Positions 44,865-53,502 are shown, counted from the stretch's first letter. The stretch is 64,000 nucleotides of DNA from Novosphingobium sp. FKTRR1 (GCF_020404405.1 NZ_JAIZDA010000005.1:1-64000), one strand, 5' to 3'. Program-made: numbers and translations. The notes: a model not told the origin generated them from the sequence alone.

Positions 44865-45166
44865 GACAAAGCCTTTGTCAAAAGGGTTATGGTTCGCAAA
44901 AGAGGATTCCGGCGGTCCCGACGCGCGGGCCTGCAATATTCTCAACGCTATTAATAGAGTTAAGCCGTTGCAAGCGAGAAATGCTTGACAGGCCACCTGA
45001 AATTTGAGGCTTTGGCATGGCGTCTGGCAGATATGTGCACCTATCGTGGAGCCTCAAGCGGGTATAAGCGATTGTCGCTTGGACCGAGGCCGCGCGCACG
45101 CCAAGCGCCTGACCAACGACCTTTCGGATTCCCCGTTCCCCCAACCCACAAAGGGAAAAACCACCA
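44865..45166. promoter_or_regulatory. Divergent intergenic region, palindrome and structured leader
   Basis: This 302-bp stretch has no convincing gene. At 44941-44964 lies an imperfect 12+12 bp palindrome (arms CTCAACGCTATT and AATAGAGTTAAG, 10 of 12 pairs), 77 bp upstream of the flavoenzyme start. At 45051-45090 the transcript toward the nitroreductase gene could fold as described separately. Confidence 0.5.
45051..45090 (+). promoter_or_regulatory. Possible leader hairpin upstream of the nitroreductase gene
   Basis: GCCT/AGGC closes an outer stem and CAAGCG pairs with CGCTTG. The overlapping AAGCGA-TTG-TCGCTT is an alternative hairpin, so two mutually exclusive folds are possible about 77 bp before the gene start. 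No known riboswitch consensus is recognised. Confidence 0.3.
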
Positions 45167-45751
45167 ATGCCCCGTTCGACCCACCGTGATGTGCTGCCCT
45201 TGTTCCTCGACCGCTGGTCGCCCCGCGCCTTCGATGGCTCGCCGATCGATCAGGCCACCTTGTTCACGCTGTTCGATGCCGCCAGTTGGGCCCCGTCGGC
45301 ATTCAACTACCAGCCCTGGCGCTTCGTCTGGGCGCTGCAAGGCGATGCATCGTGGGACGCGCTGCTGGGCCTCCTCCTGCCGTTCAATGCTGCGTGGGCG
45401 GGCAAAGCCAGCGCGCTGGTGTTCGTGCTGGCTGACAAGCTGATCGTGCCGCCCGGCTCGGATCAGGCCCAGCCCGCCACTACCGCCAGCTTCGATGCCG
45501 GTGCCGCTTGGGCGCAACTGGCATTGCAGGCGCACCATCTGGGTCTGGCGACGCATGGCATGGCCGGATACGACCATGCGCGCGCGCCCGAAGTGCTGGG
45601 TGCCGGTGATCGCTACACCGTCGAAGTCGCCATCGCCATCGGCCGTCGTGGTGACAAGGCAAGCCTGCCCGAAGCGTTGCAGGCCCGCGAAGCCCCGAGC
45701 CCGCGCAAGCCGGTGGAAGAACTGGCCTTTGCCGGACGCCTGCCTGCTTGA
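45167..45751 (+). CDS. Nitroreductase-family flavoprotein
   Basis: FMN-dependent oxidoreductase of 194 aa. RWSPRAFDGSPI and ASWAPSAFNYQPWRFVWAL are the flavin-binding start of the nitroreductase fold, and AGYDHARAPEVLG occurs near the end. It is cytoplasmic. Located among FMNH2-using monooxygenases, it could supply reduced flavin, but direct quinone or nitro reduction is equally possible. RBS AAGGGA lies about 11 nt upstream. Its stop codon begins a tandem repeat. Confidence 0.84.
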   Translation: MPRSTHRDVLPLFLDRWSPRAFDGSPIDQATLFTLFDAASWAPSAFNYQPWRFVWALQGDASWDALLGLLLPFNAAWAGKASALVFVLADKLIVPPGSDQAQPATTASFDAGAAWAQLALQAHHLGLATHGMAGYDHARAPEVLGAGDRYTVEVAIAIGRRGDKASLPEALQAREAPSPRKPVEELAFAGRLPA

Positions 45752-45796
45752 ACCGGGAATGGCCTGAACCGGGACTGGCCTGAACCGGGACTGGCC
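45749..45796. repeat. Three tandem copies of a 16-bp unit starting at a stop codon
   Basis: TGAACCGGGACTGGCC occurs three times in tandem (one substitution in the first copy), followed by a degenerate fourth copy. The first TGA is the stop of the nitroreductase gene, and because 16 is not a multiple of three, TGA recurs in all three frames. Confidence 0.8.
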
Positions 45797-45814
45797 TGAG
45801 CCAGAATTGGGACG

Positions 45815-45848
45815 CAAGGCCGCTGATCCTTTCGGGTCGGCGGCCTTG
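45815..45848. terminator. Long hairpin between convergent genes
   Basis: CAAGGCCGC pairs with GCGGCCTTG. After one T/G mismatch the stem continues with GATCC/GGGTC around the tetraloop TTTC, giving about 14 pairs. It lies between the nitroreductase stop and the convergent oxidoreductase stop. It lacks a T-run but is the probable bidirectional terminator. Confidence 0.6.
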
Positions 45849-45852
45849 GCGT

Positions 45853-47211
45853 TCAATCCTCGCCGCTGCCGGTTCGCCTTACGACGGTATCCTTGCCCGC
45901 CAAAGTGCGCGCCAGCTCCCAGACCTGATGGCGGATATCGGGAACGGCGATGATCTCCCACGCTGCCCCCTTGGTCAGCGGTCCGGCGGCAAACACCCGC
46001 CTTGCCGCCGCCCCTGCGCGATCCAGCACACGCCACTGCGGATCGACATCCAGCCCCAGCCGGTGCGCATCGGCGCGCAAGGTGCCGCGCTCCAGCAGAG
46101 TGCCGAGCAGAGGCTGGCGGACTTCGGCAATGTCACCTTCCGGGCCGGTGCAGTTGATCACGCGCGCGGCATGAAACACCTGTCGGCCGTCGGTCCCGCG
46201 CGGACGCCAGGCGACGGCGACTTCGCCATCGTTCGCCTGTGCCGACACGATCCGCCCACCGGCAAAGTTAAGCCGCCCGGTCGCTTCCTGTGCCGCAAGC
46301 TGCTGGGCGATCGCCGGTGCCAGCCGATGGCGATGAACATCCCAATAAGGGCGCAAGTGACGCAGGAAGGCCGCCTGTGAGCGCGCGGAATGTGCTTGCC
46401 ACAAGGTCCGCGTATGCGGTCGCAACTCGTCGACGGCCTGCCACCAGCCAACCGCCTTGGCCCGGTTGCGGGTCGCCCGGATCAGCGCCGTCCCGCGCTC
46501 TGGCGGGATCGGCACGACGCCAAGGTCAGGTCCAACCGGCAGATGGCTGCGCGGGTGCAGCCCCCGGCGCGACAGTGACAGGACCGGGCCGTAGTGGCCC
46601 TGCCTGGTCAGCGACAGGATCACGTCGACCGCCGTCAGCCCGGTACCGACCAGCAGCACCGGAGCATCGTTTGCCAGCCCGGCAAGCGCATCGGTGGCCC
46701 ACGGATCATTGACCGCAAGGCGCGCGGGCAGTCCGCTCAGCACACCGGGCAGACGCGGCGGGAAATTGCCAAGCGCCAGCACGGCCGCGCTGCCGACGAT
46801 CTGCGCACCATCCTGCAAGGTCAGGACCACGCCGTCGGCTTGCTCGTGCAGATCGACTGCGGTGCCGGGGCGGATGGTGAGGCGATTGCCCGCCGCTGCC
46901 AGCGACTTGACCAGCAGCGCGTGCAGGTATTGGCCATAGGCGAGCCGGGGCACGAAGCGGTTGGCCTGATCGAGCGTGGAGAAACCCATCCAGCGCAGGA
47001 AATGCTTGGTGTCGTCGGGGAACGCGCTCATGTTCGAGGCGCGCACGTTGAGCAAGTGCTCGCTATGGCGCGTGCCGAACGCCAGCCCCTTGGCCAACGC
47101 GGCCTCGTCGCGCTCGATGAGGATGACGCGTCCACCCAGCCGGACAAGATTGATGGCCAGCAAAGTACCGCTGAAACCACCGCCGATAATCAGGACGGGA
47201 GCATCTGTCAT
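45853..47211 (-). CDS. FAD/NAD(P)-binding oxidoreductase (YdhS-like)
   Basis: Flavoprotein of 452 aa. The N-terminal FAD-binding GGGFSGTLLAINLVR is followed by a second dinucleotide-binding GTGLTAVDVILSL near 195 and by AARVINCTGPEGD and VFAAGPLTKGAAWEI. It belongs to the FAD-NAD(P)-binding family of YdhS-type proteins, whose reactions are poorly known. The ATG at 47211 begins the glycine-rich motif at the usual distance. Its position between a nitroreductase and a TonB receptor in the sulfur region suggests a redox step in organosulfur use. Confidence 0.82.
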   Translation of the reverse strand: MTDAPVLIIGGGFSGTLLAINLVRLGGRVILIERDEAALAKGLAFGTRHSEHLLNVRASNMSAFPDDTKHFLRWMGFSTLDQANRFVPRLAYGQYLHALLVKSLAAAGNRLTIRPGTAVDLHEQADGVVLTLQDGAQIVGSAAVLALGNFPPRLPGVLSGLPARLAVNDPWATDALAGLANDAPVLLVGTGLTAVDVILSLTRQGHYGPVLSLSRRGLHPRSHLPVGPDLGVVPIPPERGTALIRATRNRAKAVGWWQAVDELRPHTRTLWQAHSARSQAAFLRHLRPYWDVHRHRLAPAIAQQLAAQEATGRLNFAGGRIVSAQANDGEVAVAWRPRGTDGRQVFHAARVINCTGPEGDIAEVRQPLLGTLLERGTLRADAHRLGLDVDPQWRVLDRAGAAARRVFAAGPLTKGAAWEIIAVPDIRHQVWELARTLAGKDTVVRRTGSGED

Positions 47212-47339
47212 GACCACGATGCGCTGCAATACCGGCCCGGCCACGCCGCGCGGGATTGGATCAGCGCCACCTCCCTGAAGCTTGAAGTAACAAAAGCCTG
47301 AACACGATCGCCAAGCTGTTGCAGCCCTAACGCGCAAAC

Positions 47340-47374
47340 GGCTCTAACTCAACCAATAAAGTTGAGTTAGAGCC
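47340..47374. promoter_or_regulatory. Perfect 14-bp inverted repeat with 7-nt loop
   Basis: GGCTCTAACTCAAC and its exact complement flank CAATAAA. It lies 47 bp beyond the TonB receptor stop and about 130 bp upstream of the oxidoreductase start, on the same transcript direction. It could terminate the receptor transcript, though there is no T-run, or be an operator; it contains CTCAAC/GTTGAG, as does the 44941 palindrome. Confidence 0.55.
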
Positions 47375-47421
47375 GTGGCGATCGGAAAGCGGCAGCACCC
47401 GCAGCGGCTACCGCATGCCGA

Positions 47422-49779
47422 TCAATGGAACGACTTGGTCACCGTGACGTTGAGCGTCCGCGGCTCGTTGTACGCGAGGTAGTAGAGCGGATACTTGCCC
47501 GCGTTCGAGGGCGAGTAGCCACCGAACTGACCCCGGCGCAGATTGAACAGGTTGCGCACGCTGGCGCCCACGCTCCAGCTGTCGTCGGCGGCGGTATAGT
47601 TGATCGTGCCGTTGACATAGGTCTGCGCGCCGACCGCGATCTGCGGGGTATTGTAGATGTCGGGGAAGCGGCGCGATTCGTACTGCGCATCAGCGCCGAC
47701 GCGCAGCGCACCGGGAATGTGCAGCGGCAGGCGGTAGTTGATCGATCCGCCGAACTGCCATTCGGGCGCGTACGGGAAATCAAGCCCGAGCAGCGTCGTA
47801 CGGCCTGCAACATTGGCCGGCAACGTGGCCGTGAAGGTACGATACTTGGTGCGCAACCACGCTGCGCTGCCGGTGATGTTCAGCCCATCGACCGGCGCGA
47901 GAGTGAGCTCTGCCTCTGCCCCCCACGACGCCGCCTTGCCCGCGTTGATCAACTGGTTGGTGACCACTCCAAGCGCAGCGGTCGACGTCGCGCGGACCTG
48001 GAAGTCCTTGATGTCGTTGTAATAGGCTGCAAGATTGAAGGTAGCCTTGCCGCCGAACAGGCGGGTCTTGAGGCCGGTTTCATACGTGGTGGTCAACTGC
48101 GGCAGATAGGGCGTGCTCGACCCGATCGCGCTTACCGAGCGCAAATCGTAGCCCCCGCTCTTGAAGCCTTGCGAAAACGAGGCGTATTGGAACACGTTCT
48201 TGTTCCAGTCGATCTGCACACCCAGCTTGGGGGTGAAGCGCGAGAAGCTCTTGGGATCGGCGGTCACGTCATAGCTGGCGAGGGTGGCCGCAGCACTGGC
48301 GCCCGTCGGATATTGCACGAAGAACTGATCGGGGTTGTAGCCCCAGTCCTGCGGGTCGTGCAGCCCCCAGCTGCGCCCGGTCTGGCCGATGTTGTGGAAC
48401 TTGCGCCGGTCGGTCGTCCAGCGTCCGCCAACCGTGAAGGTCAGGCGGTCGGTGGCCTTGATGTTGGCCTGACCGAATACCGCCCAGCTGGTCGTATCCA
48501 GCCAGTTGTTGGTGTGCGTGACGGTGCCGACATCGTCGAGCGGCGAGCCGGCTGACTGGCTGAGCCGGTGATTGTGGAAGCCTTCCTTGAAGAAGTAGAG
48601 GCCCGCCACGAAGTTCCAGCGATCAAATTCGCCGTTGAGGTTCAACTCCTCGGTGAACTGCTTCTGCCAGAACAGCGCCAGACTGTCGCCCTTGATCGCG
48701 GTCACGCCATCGTTGTCGTAATAGATCGGACCATGCAGGCCACGATAGGCCGTCACCGACTTCACCGTGAAGTGGTTGTCGATCTCGTACTTGGCGGTCA
48801 GCGATCCGCCATAAGTGGTGGTGCGGTTGTAGGGCAGCGTGTCCGACCATGTCAGGTTCGGGTCTGTCGCCTGGCCGCTGCCGGGAATGCCGTTGGGCTG
48901 GTTGACCGGAGTGTAGTAGCTTTGCGATCCGCGGTCGAACATGGCATCGCCCGCCAACGTCAACGTAAAGCCCGGCGCGACTTGCGACTTCAGCTTGCCG
49001 CGCACCACCCACAAATCGATGTCATTGACATCGCGGTCCAGCGGTACGCTGTGTTCCCACCCGTCGCGGGTGTGACGGATTACGGTCAGCGCGCCGTTGA
49101 GTTTGTCATCGGCCAGAATCGCGCCGTTGACCCGCGCCTTGACGTCGATGTTCTTGAAACTGCCATAGCTGGCAGACGCATCGAGCGAAGGCGCTGCAGT
49201 GGGATCCTTGGTGATGAAGCGGATCGCGCCCGCGCTGGAGTTGCGACCATAAAGCGTGCCTTGCGGGCCGCGCAGCACTTCCACGCGCTCAAGATCGGGC
49301 GTGTCATAGAGCGAACCCACCGTGCGGGCGAGGTAGACGTCGTCGACATAGACCGCCACCGCCGGCTCGGGGTATGTGTCGATCTCGCCGATACCGCGGA
49401 TCGAATACTGCTGCGTGGTGTAGGCGGTCGAACGCTTGGGCGCCAACAGGCCCGGCACGCGCCCTCCCGACAGATCGCGGAAAGTCGAAATCTGCTGCTG
49501 GCGGATGCTGTCCCCGCCGATTGCGGTCAGCGCGATCGGCGTACGCTGCAGGCTTTCGGGCCGTTTTTGCGCGGTGACGATGATTTCGCCGACGCCGCTC
49601 TGCCCGGACGCATCGGGCGCGGCACCGTCGGCAGCAGGCGCGGCGGGTGCAGGCGCATCCACAGCCGGAGCTGATGGGGCGGCAGCCAGAGCGAAGTGCG
49701 GGAGTGACGCGGCAAGTACCAGCGCGGCACTTGCAAGAAAACGCCCACGCCCGAGGGCGGGCGAGCGATCAGATTGCAT
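47422..49779 (-). CDS. TonB-dependent receptor
   Basis: Outer-membrane receptor of 785 aa. Signal peptide and Ala/Pro-rich spacer precede the TonB box GEIIVTAQKRPESLQRTP. The plug has FRDLSGGRVPGLL, YSIRGIGEIDTYPEPAVAVYVDDVYLAR and VEVLRGPQGTLYGRNSSAGAIRF, and the C-terminus ends in an aromatic residue-rich strand (LNVTVTKSFH). RBS AGGGGA precedes the ATG. Lying beside organosulfur genes, it probably imports a sulfur compound; this is context only. Its upstream region is AT-rich with a palindrome. Confidence 0.9.
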   Translation of the reverse strand: MQSDRSPALGRGRFLASAALVLAASLPHFALAAAPSAPAVDAPAPAAPAADGAAPDASGQSGVGEIIVTAQKRPESLQRTPIALTAIGGDSIRQQQISTFRDLSGGRVPGLLAPKRSTAYTTQQYSIRGIGEIDTYPEPAVAVYVDDVYLARTVGSLYDTPDLERVEVLRGPQGTLYGRNSSAGAIRFITKDPTAAPSLDASASYGSFKNIDVKARVNGAILADDKLNGALTVIRHTRDGWEHSVPLDRDVNDIDLWVVRGKLKSQVAPGFTLTLAGDAMFDRGSQSYYTPVNQPNGIPGSGQATDPNLTWSDTLPYNRTTTYGGSLTAKYEIDNHFTVKSVTAYRGLHGPIYYDNDGVTAIKGDSLALFWQKQFTEELNLNGEFDRWNFVAGLYFFKEGFHNHRLSQSAGSPLDDVGTVTHTNNWLDTTSWAVFGQANIKATDRLTFTVGGRWTTDRRKFHNIGQTGRSWGLHDPQDWGYNPDQFFVQYPTGASAAATLASYDVTADPKSFSRFTPKLGVQIDWNKNVFQYASFSQGFKSGGYDLRSVSAIGSSTPYLPQLTTTYETGLKTRLFGGKATFNLAAYYNDIKDFQVRATSTAALGVVTNQLINAGKAASWGAEAELTLAPVDGLNITGSAAWLRTKYRTFTATLPANVAGRTTLLGLDFPYAPEWQFGGSINYRLPLHIPGALRVGADAQYESRRFPDIYNTPQIAVGAQTYVNGTINYTAADDSWSVGASVRNLFNLRRGQFGGYSPSNAGKYPLYYLAYNEPRTLNVTVTKSFH

Positions 49780-49910
49780 GGAATTCCCCTGATTACCTTG
49801 TGAGATCTACAAGACATCGAACCGAAGCTCAGATCCGCCAAAACGGATCGGCTTCTTGGGGAACGCCCTATTGCAGCACCGCCGATATTTCTTACAATTC
49901 CTGCCCGAAA

Positions 49911-49933
49911 TGATATTAAATCGAAAAATATCA
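49911..49933. promoter_or_regulatory. Palindrome TGATATT-N9-AATATCA upstream of the TonB receptor gene
   Basis: Perfect 7-bp arms separated by 9 bp lie in a notably AT-rich 190-bp intergenic region, about 130 bp upstream of the receptor start. A regulator site is plausible. It is not a good Fur box. Confidence 0.4.
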
Positions 49934-49971
49934 GTTATTTAAATAAAGGGTTTATATTCCCTCATAACCCG

Positions 49972-50703
49972 TCAGATGTATTTGCGCGACTTGGCCCGCG
50001 ACAGGACATAGATCGACAGGTCGCGCACCTGCTGCGGGGTGAGCTTGCCCGCAAAGGCCGGAGAAACACCGGCCCGCCCTTCGACCACACTGGCTGCGAT
50101 CGATGCGCGGTCGTGCCCGTAAAGATAGGTTTCGGGCCGCGTCAGATCGGCCGAGCCGGTGGCCGTATCGCCCCAGCCCTGCACGGTATGGCAATCATAG
50201 CAGCCCCCCTCGCCTTCGAACGTCTCTTTGCCCAGCGCCAGTTGCTTTTCGTCGTGCGGCTGGCCGCCCAGCTTGAGCACATATTCGGTCACGGCGGCGA
50301 CTTCGTCGGGCTCAAGGCTGTGGCCGACGCCGAGCGCTGGCATCGAGGCAAGGTTGCGTGAGCGCGGATCGCTGGTGCGGATACCGTGCAGAGTGGTGAA
50401 CGCGATGTCCGATGGGCGGATCAGGAACGTGTCGATATCGTCCCCGCCGAACAGCCAGCGGCCATCTGTCAGATCAGGCGTGTGCGCCGCAGCCAGCCCC
50501 TTGGCATCGGCCCCGTGACACGACGCGCAGTGCTGCTGGTACACCGGTTCACCCGCCTTGATCGCCTGCGCGCGCTTGGCGGGGTTCGCCCAGACTGCAT
50601 TGAGCGAAGGGCCCGCCCGCTTGCCACTGGCAGGTGCGGCAAGTGCAAGGGCGAAAACGCCGACCGCGCTGGCCAGCACTCCGATGGAAAGACGCTTTTT
50701 CAT
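49972..50703 (-). CDS. Diheme c-type cytochrome, periplasmic
   Basis: Exported electron carrier of 243 aa. The signal peptide ends near ALAAPASG. Two cytochrome c domains follow: CASCHGADAKG with a TPDLTDGRW and distal Met-containing MPALG, then CYDCHTVQGWG. Two hemes are expected. The ATG at 50703 is preferred to a GTG 9 bp earlier. It is divergent from the secreted-protein module across 141 bp, so it may deliver or receive electrons for that system. Confidence 0.9.
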   Translation of the reverse strand: MKKRLSIGVLASAVGVFALALAAPASGKRAGPSLNAVWANPAKRAQAIKAGEPVYQQHCASCHGADAKGLAAAHTPDLTDGRWLFGGDDIDTFLIRPSDIAFTTLHGIRTSDPRSRNLASMPALGVGHSLEPDEVAAVTEYVLKLGGQPHDEKQLALGKETFEGEGGCYDCHTVQGWGDTATGSADLTRPETYLYGHDRASIAASVVEGRAGVSPAFAGKLTPQQVRDLSIYVLSRAKSRKYI

Positions 50704-50844
50704 GGGTGACACACCGCCCTATCGACCGAACCGGGTCCAACCAGTAATGCTCAACGCCAATCAAGGAATTCTGGATTTTCGCTGGCATGGTCGGTCGGCA
50801 CAAGCCGGACGATAGGCGGGAGTCCCCGCGCAGGTAAAGCAACG

Positions 50845-51762
50845 ATGTCAGATCACATTCTTGTCCGCACCGGACTGCGATGCGCCGCGGCGTTCACCTT
50901 TTCCGGACTTGCTCTTTCCGGACTGGCCATTCCCGGCAGCGCCATTGCCGCCGAGGCTCCCCTGTCCAACCCCAAGCCGACCAAGGCCGACTGGGCAGCG
51001 ATCGCCGATCTTCCCGACCTTTCGGGCGTGTGGAGCCCCGGCCCGCTGGATCGCTACGTCCCCGGCAGTCCCGAGGCACCGCAATGGCTTCCTGCCATCG
51101 CCAGCCAGATCGACAAGCTCAAGCAGCTTGATGCCGAAGGCAAGCCGCAGAACATCTATACCAACTGCCTGCCCGAAGGACTGCCCAGCAGCGTCACCCA
51201 GACGCTCAACGCGGTCGAGTTTCTGGTCACGCCGGGGCGGGTCACGGTGCTGGGTGAATTCGACGGCAACCGCACCCGCCGCATCTGGACCGATGGTCGT
51301 CCGCACCCCGCCGATCCCGACCCATCGTTCAGCGGTCATTCGATCGGCCACTGGGAGGGTCAGGCGCTGGTCGTCGATACGGTGGGCATCCTGCCCGAAG
51401 TGTTTATCCCGTTAAGCCAGGGCGTGGGCTTTCCCAACAATGGCGGCATGCACGTGGAAGAGCGCATCGCGCTGACCGGCCCGGACACCCTCAAGGTCGA
51501 TCTTGTGGTCCATGCGCCCAAGGTTCTGGCTGCGCCCTGGCATGTCTCGCGCACGTTCACGCGCCATCGTGACCGCAGTTACGACATCGTCGAATCCTCA
51601 TGCCGTCAGGGCGATTTCTTCGAAGACACCGATGCCAACGGCAATGCGGTGTTCAGCCCGATTCCCAAGGACGCAGGCGGCGCGCCCGTCCCGCCCGACC
51701 AGCCGAATGCAGCCCCACCTGCCGCCTCACCCGCCGTGTCTTCACCCGGAGCCCATCGATGA
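50845..51762 (+). CDS. Secreted protein of unknown function, copy 1
   Basis: Protein of 305 aa with a signal peptide ending near SAIAAEA. It shares with the 278-aa copy at 52187 the features DWAAIxxLPDxxGxW, a CLP cysteine, RRIWTDGRxxPxDPDPSF, GHWEG, VVxTxGILP and a C-terminal CRQGDF. Two conserved cysteines could form a disulfide in the periplasm. It has a Pro/Ala-rich tail. I recognise the pattern as a widespread family of unnamed secreted proteins and cannot assign a reaction. Its stop overlaps the next start as ATGA. Confidence 0.78.
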   Translation: MSDHILVRTGLRCAAAFTFSGLALSGLAIPGSAIAAEAPLSNPKPTKADWAAIADLPDLSGVWSPGPLDRYVPGSPEAPQWLPAIASQIDKLKQLDAEGKPQNIYTNCLPEGLPSSVTQTLNAVEFLVTPGRVTVLGEFDGNRTRRIWTDGRPHPADPDPSFSGHSIGHWEGQALVVDTVGILPEVFIPLSQGVGFPNNGGMHVEERIALTGPDTLKVDLVVHAPKVLAAPWHVSRTFTRHRDRSYDIVESSCRQGDFFEDTDANGNAVFSPIPKDAGGAPVPPDQPNAAPPAASPAVSSPGAHR

Positions 51763-52190
51763 ATTCCCGTTCCATGTTACGCGCAGCGCTTGGCGCATTG
51801 GCCCTCTTGCCATTGATCGGTGCGCCGCTGGCAACCCCGGCGCTGGCGCATCACAGCTTTTCGATGTTCGACCCGTCCAAGCCGCTCAAGTTCGAGGCGA
51901 CCGTGCGCAACCTGCAATGGACCGCGCCACACGCGATCCTGTGGGTCGATGCGCCGCAAGTGGGCAGCTACGCCCCCGGCCTGTGGTCGCTTGAACTGCC
52001 GACCAGCCCCGCCAACCTTGCCAAAATGGGCTGGTCGCGCGCGTCGGTGAAGGCGGGCGACAAAGTGGTTGTCGAAATCAATCCGATCCGCGACGGTCGG
52101 CGCTCGGGCCAGTTCAAGCGCGGCGTGATCGTTGCCACTGGTCAGGTTCTTTCGATTGGCGCAATTCCCGGAGCCCAGCCCCCCAAATGA
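51759..52190 (+). CDS. DUF6152-like small exported protein, copy 1
   Basis: Exported protein of 143 aa. The signal peptide ends at ALA, leaving a mature start of HHSFSMFDPSK. It then shows FEATVRNLQWTAPHAILWVD, GLWSLELPTSPANLAKMGWSR and VVVEINPIRDGRRSG. The family assignment is from memory. The ATG overlaps the previous stop and its own stop overlaps the next start, so it is translationally coupled on both sides. A mature N-terminal His plus a second conserved His in APH suggests possible metal binding, which is inference. Confidence 0.78.
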   Translation: MNSRSMLRAALGALALLPLIGAPLATPALAHHSFSMFDPSKPLKFEATVRNLQWTAPHAILWVDAPQVGSYAPGLWSLELPTSPANLAKMGWSRASVKAGDKVVVEINPIRDGRRSGQFKRGVIVATGQVLSIGAIPGAQPPK

Positions 52191-53023
52191 CCTTGCGCAA
52201 CCGCCTGTTCGCCGCCGCATCGGCCGCTGCCCTGACGCTCGTGTCGGCCATCGCCGTCGCGCAAACGCCCCCGGCCGATCCGGTCTCGCCCGCGCCGACA
52301 GCTGCCGACTGGGCGGCCATCGGCAAGCTGCCCGACTGGACCGGCACATGGGTGCCCGACATCTCCGATCAGGTCCGTCAGATCACGACCAACCCGGTGC
52401 CGTGGAAGCCCGAGGTGCAAAAGCAGGTCGATTTCTGGACCAATGAGGAAAAGGAAGGGCGTCCGCGCGGATTGCTGCTCGATTGCCTGCCGCATGGCAT
52501 GCCCAGTCTGGCGCTGATCACGCACAACGCTTCGGAGTTCCTGTTCAGCCCGGGCCGGGTGACACTGCTGGGCGAATCGGACGGCAACCGGTTGCGCCGG
52601 ATCTGGACCGATGGGCGCAAACTGCCCGACGATCCGGACCCCAGCTTCCACGGCTATTCGGTCGGCCATTGGGAAGGCGATACGCTGGTGGTCGAGACCA
52701 AGGGTATCCTGCCGCAAGTCTACTTCGCGATCAGCGAGGCGGTGGGCATCCCGACCGGAGGCGATACGGTGATCCACGAACGCATCCATCTGATTGCGCC
52801 CGATACGCTGGCCGATGATCTGGTGATCGAGGCGCCGCACATCCTGACGCGCCCTTATGAGACGCGCCGCCTGTCCTATCGCAACCGCAAGCGCAGCTAT
52901 GAAATCGTCGAAGGCGTCTGCCGCCAGGGCGATTTCGAGGAAGCGACTGACAAGTGGGGCAACCCGGTCTACAAAATCACCCACCAGCAGGATGGCAACA
53001 TCCTGCCCCCACCCGTGAAATGA
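52187..53023 (+). CDS. Secreted protein of unknown function, copy 2
   Basis: Protein of 278 aa and paralogue of the product at 50845, with a signal peptide ending near AVAQT. Shared elements are DWAAIGKLPDWTGTW, CLPHGMPS, RRIWTDGRKLPDDPDPSF, GHWEGDTLVVETKGILPQVY and CRQGDFEEATDKWGNPVY. It lacks the Pro/Ala tail of copy 1. The ATG at 52187 forms ATGA with the preceding stop. Function unknown; periplasmic location expected. Confidence 0.78.
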   Translation: MTLRNRLFAAASAAALTLVSAIAVAQTPPADPVSPAPTAADWAAIGKLPDWTGTWVPDISDQVRQITTNPVPWKPEVQKQVDFWTNEEKEGRPRGLLLDCLPHGMPSLALITHNASEFLFSPGRVTLLGESDGNRLRRIWTDGRKLPDDPDPSFHGYSVGHWEGDTLVVETKGILPQVYFAISEAVGIPTGGDTVIHERIHLIAPDTLADDLVIEAPHILTRPYETRRLSYRNRKRSYEIVEGVCRQGDFEEATDKWGNPVYKITHQQDGNILPPPVK

Positions 53024-53457
53024 TGAGCGCTGCCATGTCCCGCAAGACGATCGTTGCCACTGCCGCCCTGTCGCTGACCGCGCTTGCCGCGATGACCGGA
53101 AGCGCCAGCGCGCACCACAGCTTTGCCATGTTCGATCCGGCCAAGGTCGTGACACTGCAGGGCAAGGTCAAGGAATTCCGCTGGGTCAACCCGCACGTAT
53201 CGCTGCAGGTCGATGTCGCCGCTCCCGCCAATGTGGGCGGCGTCTGGGCGGTCGAACTGACCAGCCCGGGCAACCTGACGCGCCTTGGCTGGAGCCGCAA
53301 GTCGCTGAACGTCGGCCAGCGCGTGGCGGTCGAGGTCAATCCGCTGCGCGATGGCCAGCATGGCGGCGGGTTCCGCAAGATCACCCTGCTCGACACCGGA
53401 CAAGTGTTGCAAGCGCGCCTGATCGACATCGAAAAGGCGGCTGCTGGCGGCCATTGA
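53020..53457 (+). CDS. DUF6152-like small exported protein, copy 2
   Basis: Protein of 145 aa and paralogue of that at 51759. The signal peptide ends at ASA and the mature protein would begin HHSFAMFDPAK. It shares VKEFRWVNPHVSLQVD, VWAVELTSPGNLTRLGWSR and VAVEVNPLRDGQHGGGF with copy 1. The start is one of two adjacent ATG codons overlapping the previous stop; an internal ATG at 53035 would also keep the signal. It ends the duplicated module 45 bp before the SDR gene. Confidence 0.77.
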   Translation: MMSAAMSRKTIVATAALSLTALAAMTGSASAHHSFAMFDPAKVVTLQGKVKEFRWVNPHVSLQVDVAAPANVGGVWAVELTSPGNLTRLGWSRKSLNVGQRVAVEVNPLRDGQHGGGFRKITLLDTGQVLQARLIDIEKAAAGGH

Positions 53458-53502
53458 TGGCCACCGGTTCGCGGCCAAGGACACATCGGGAGTAACGACG
53501 CC

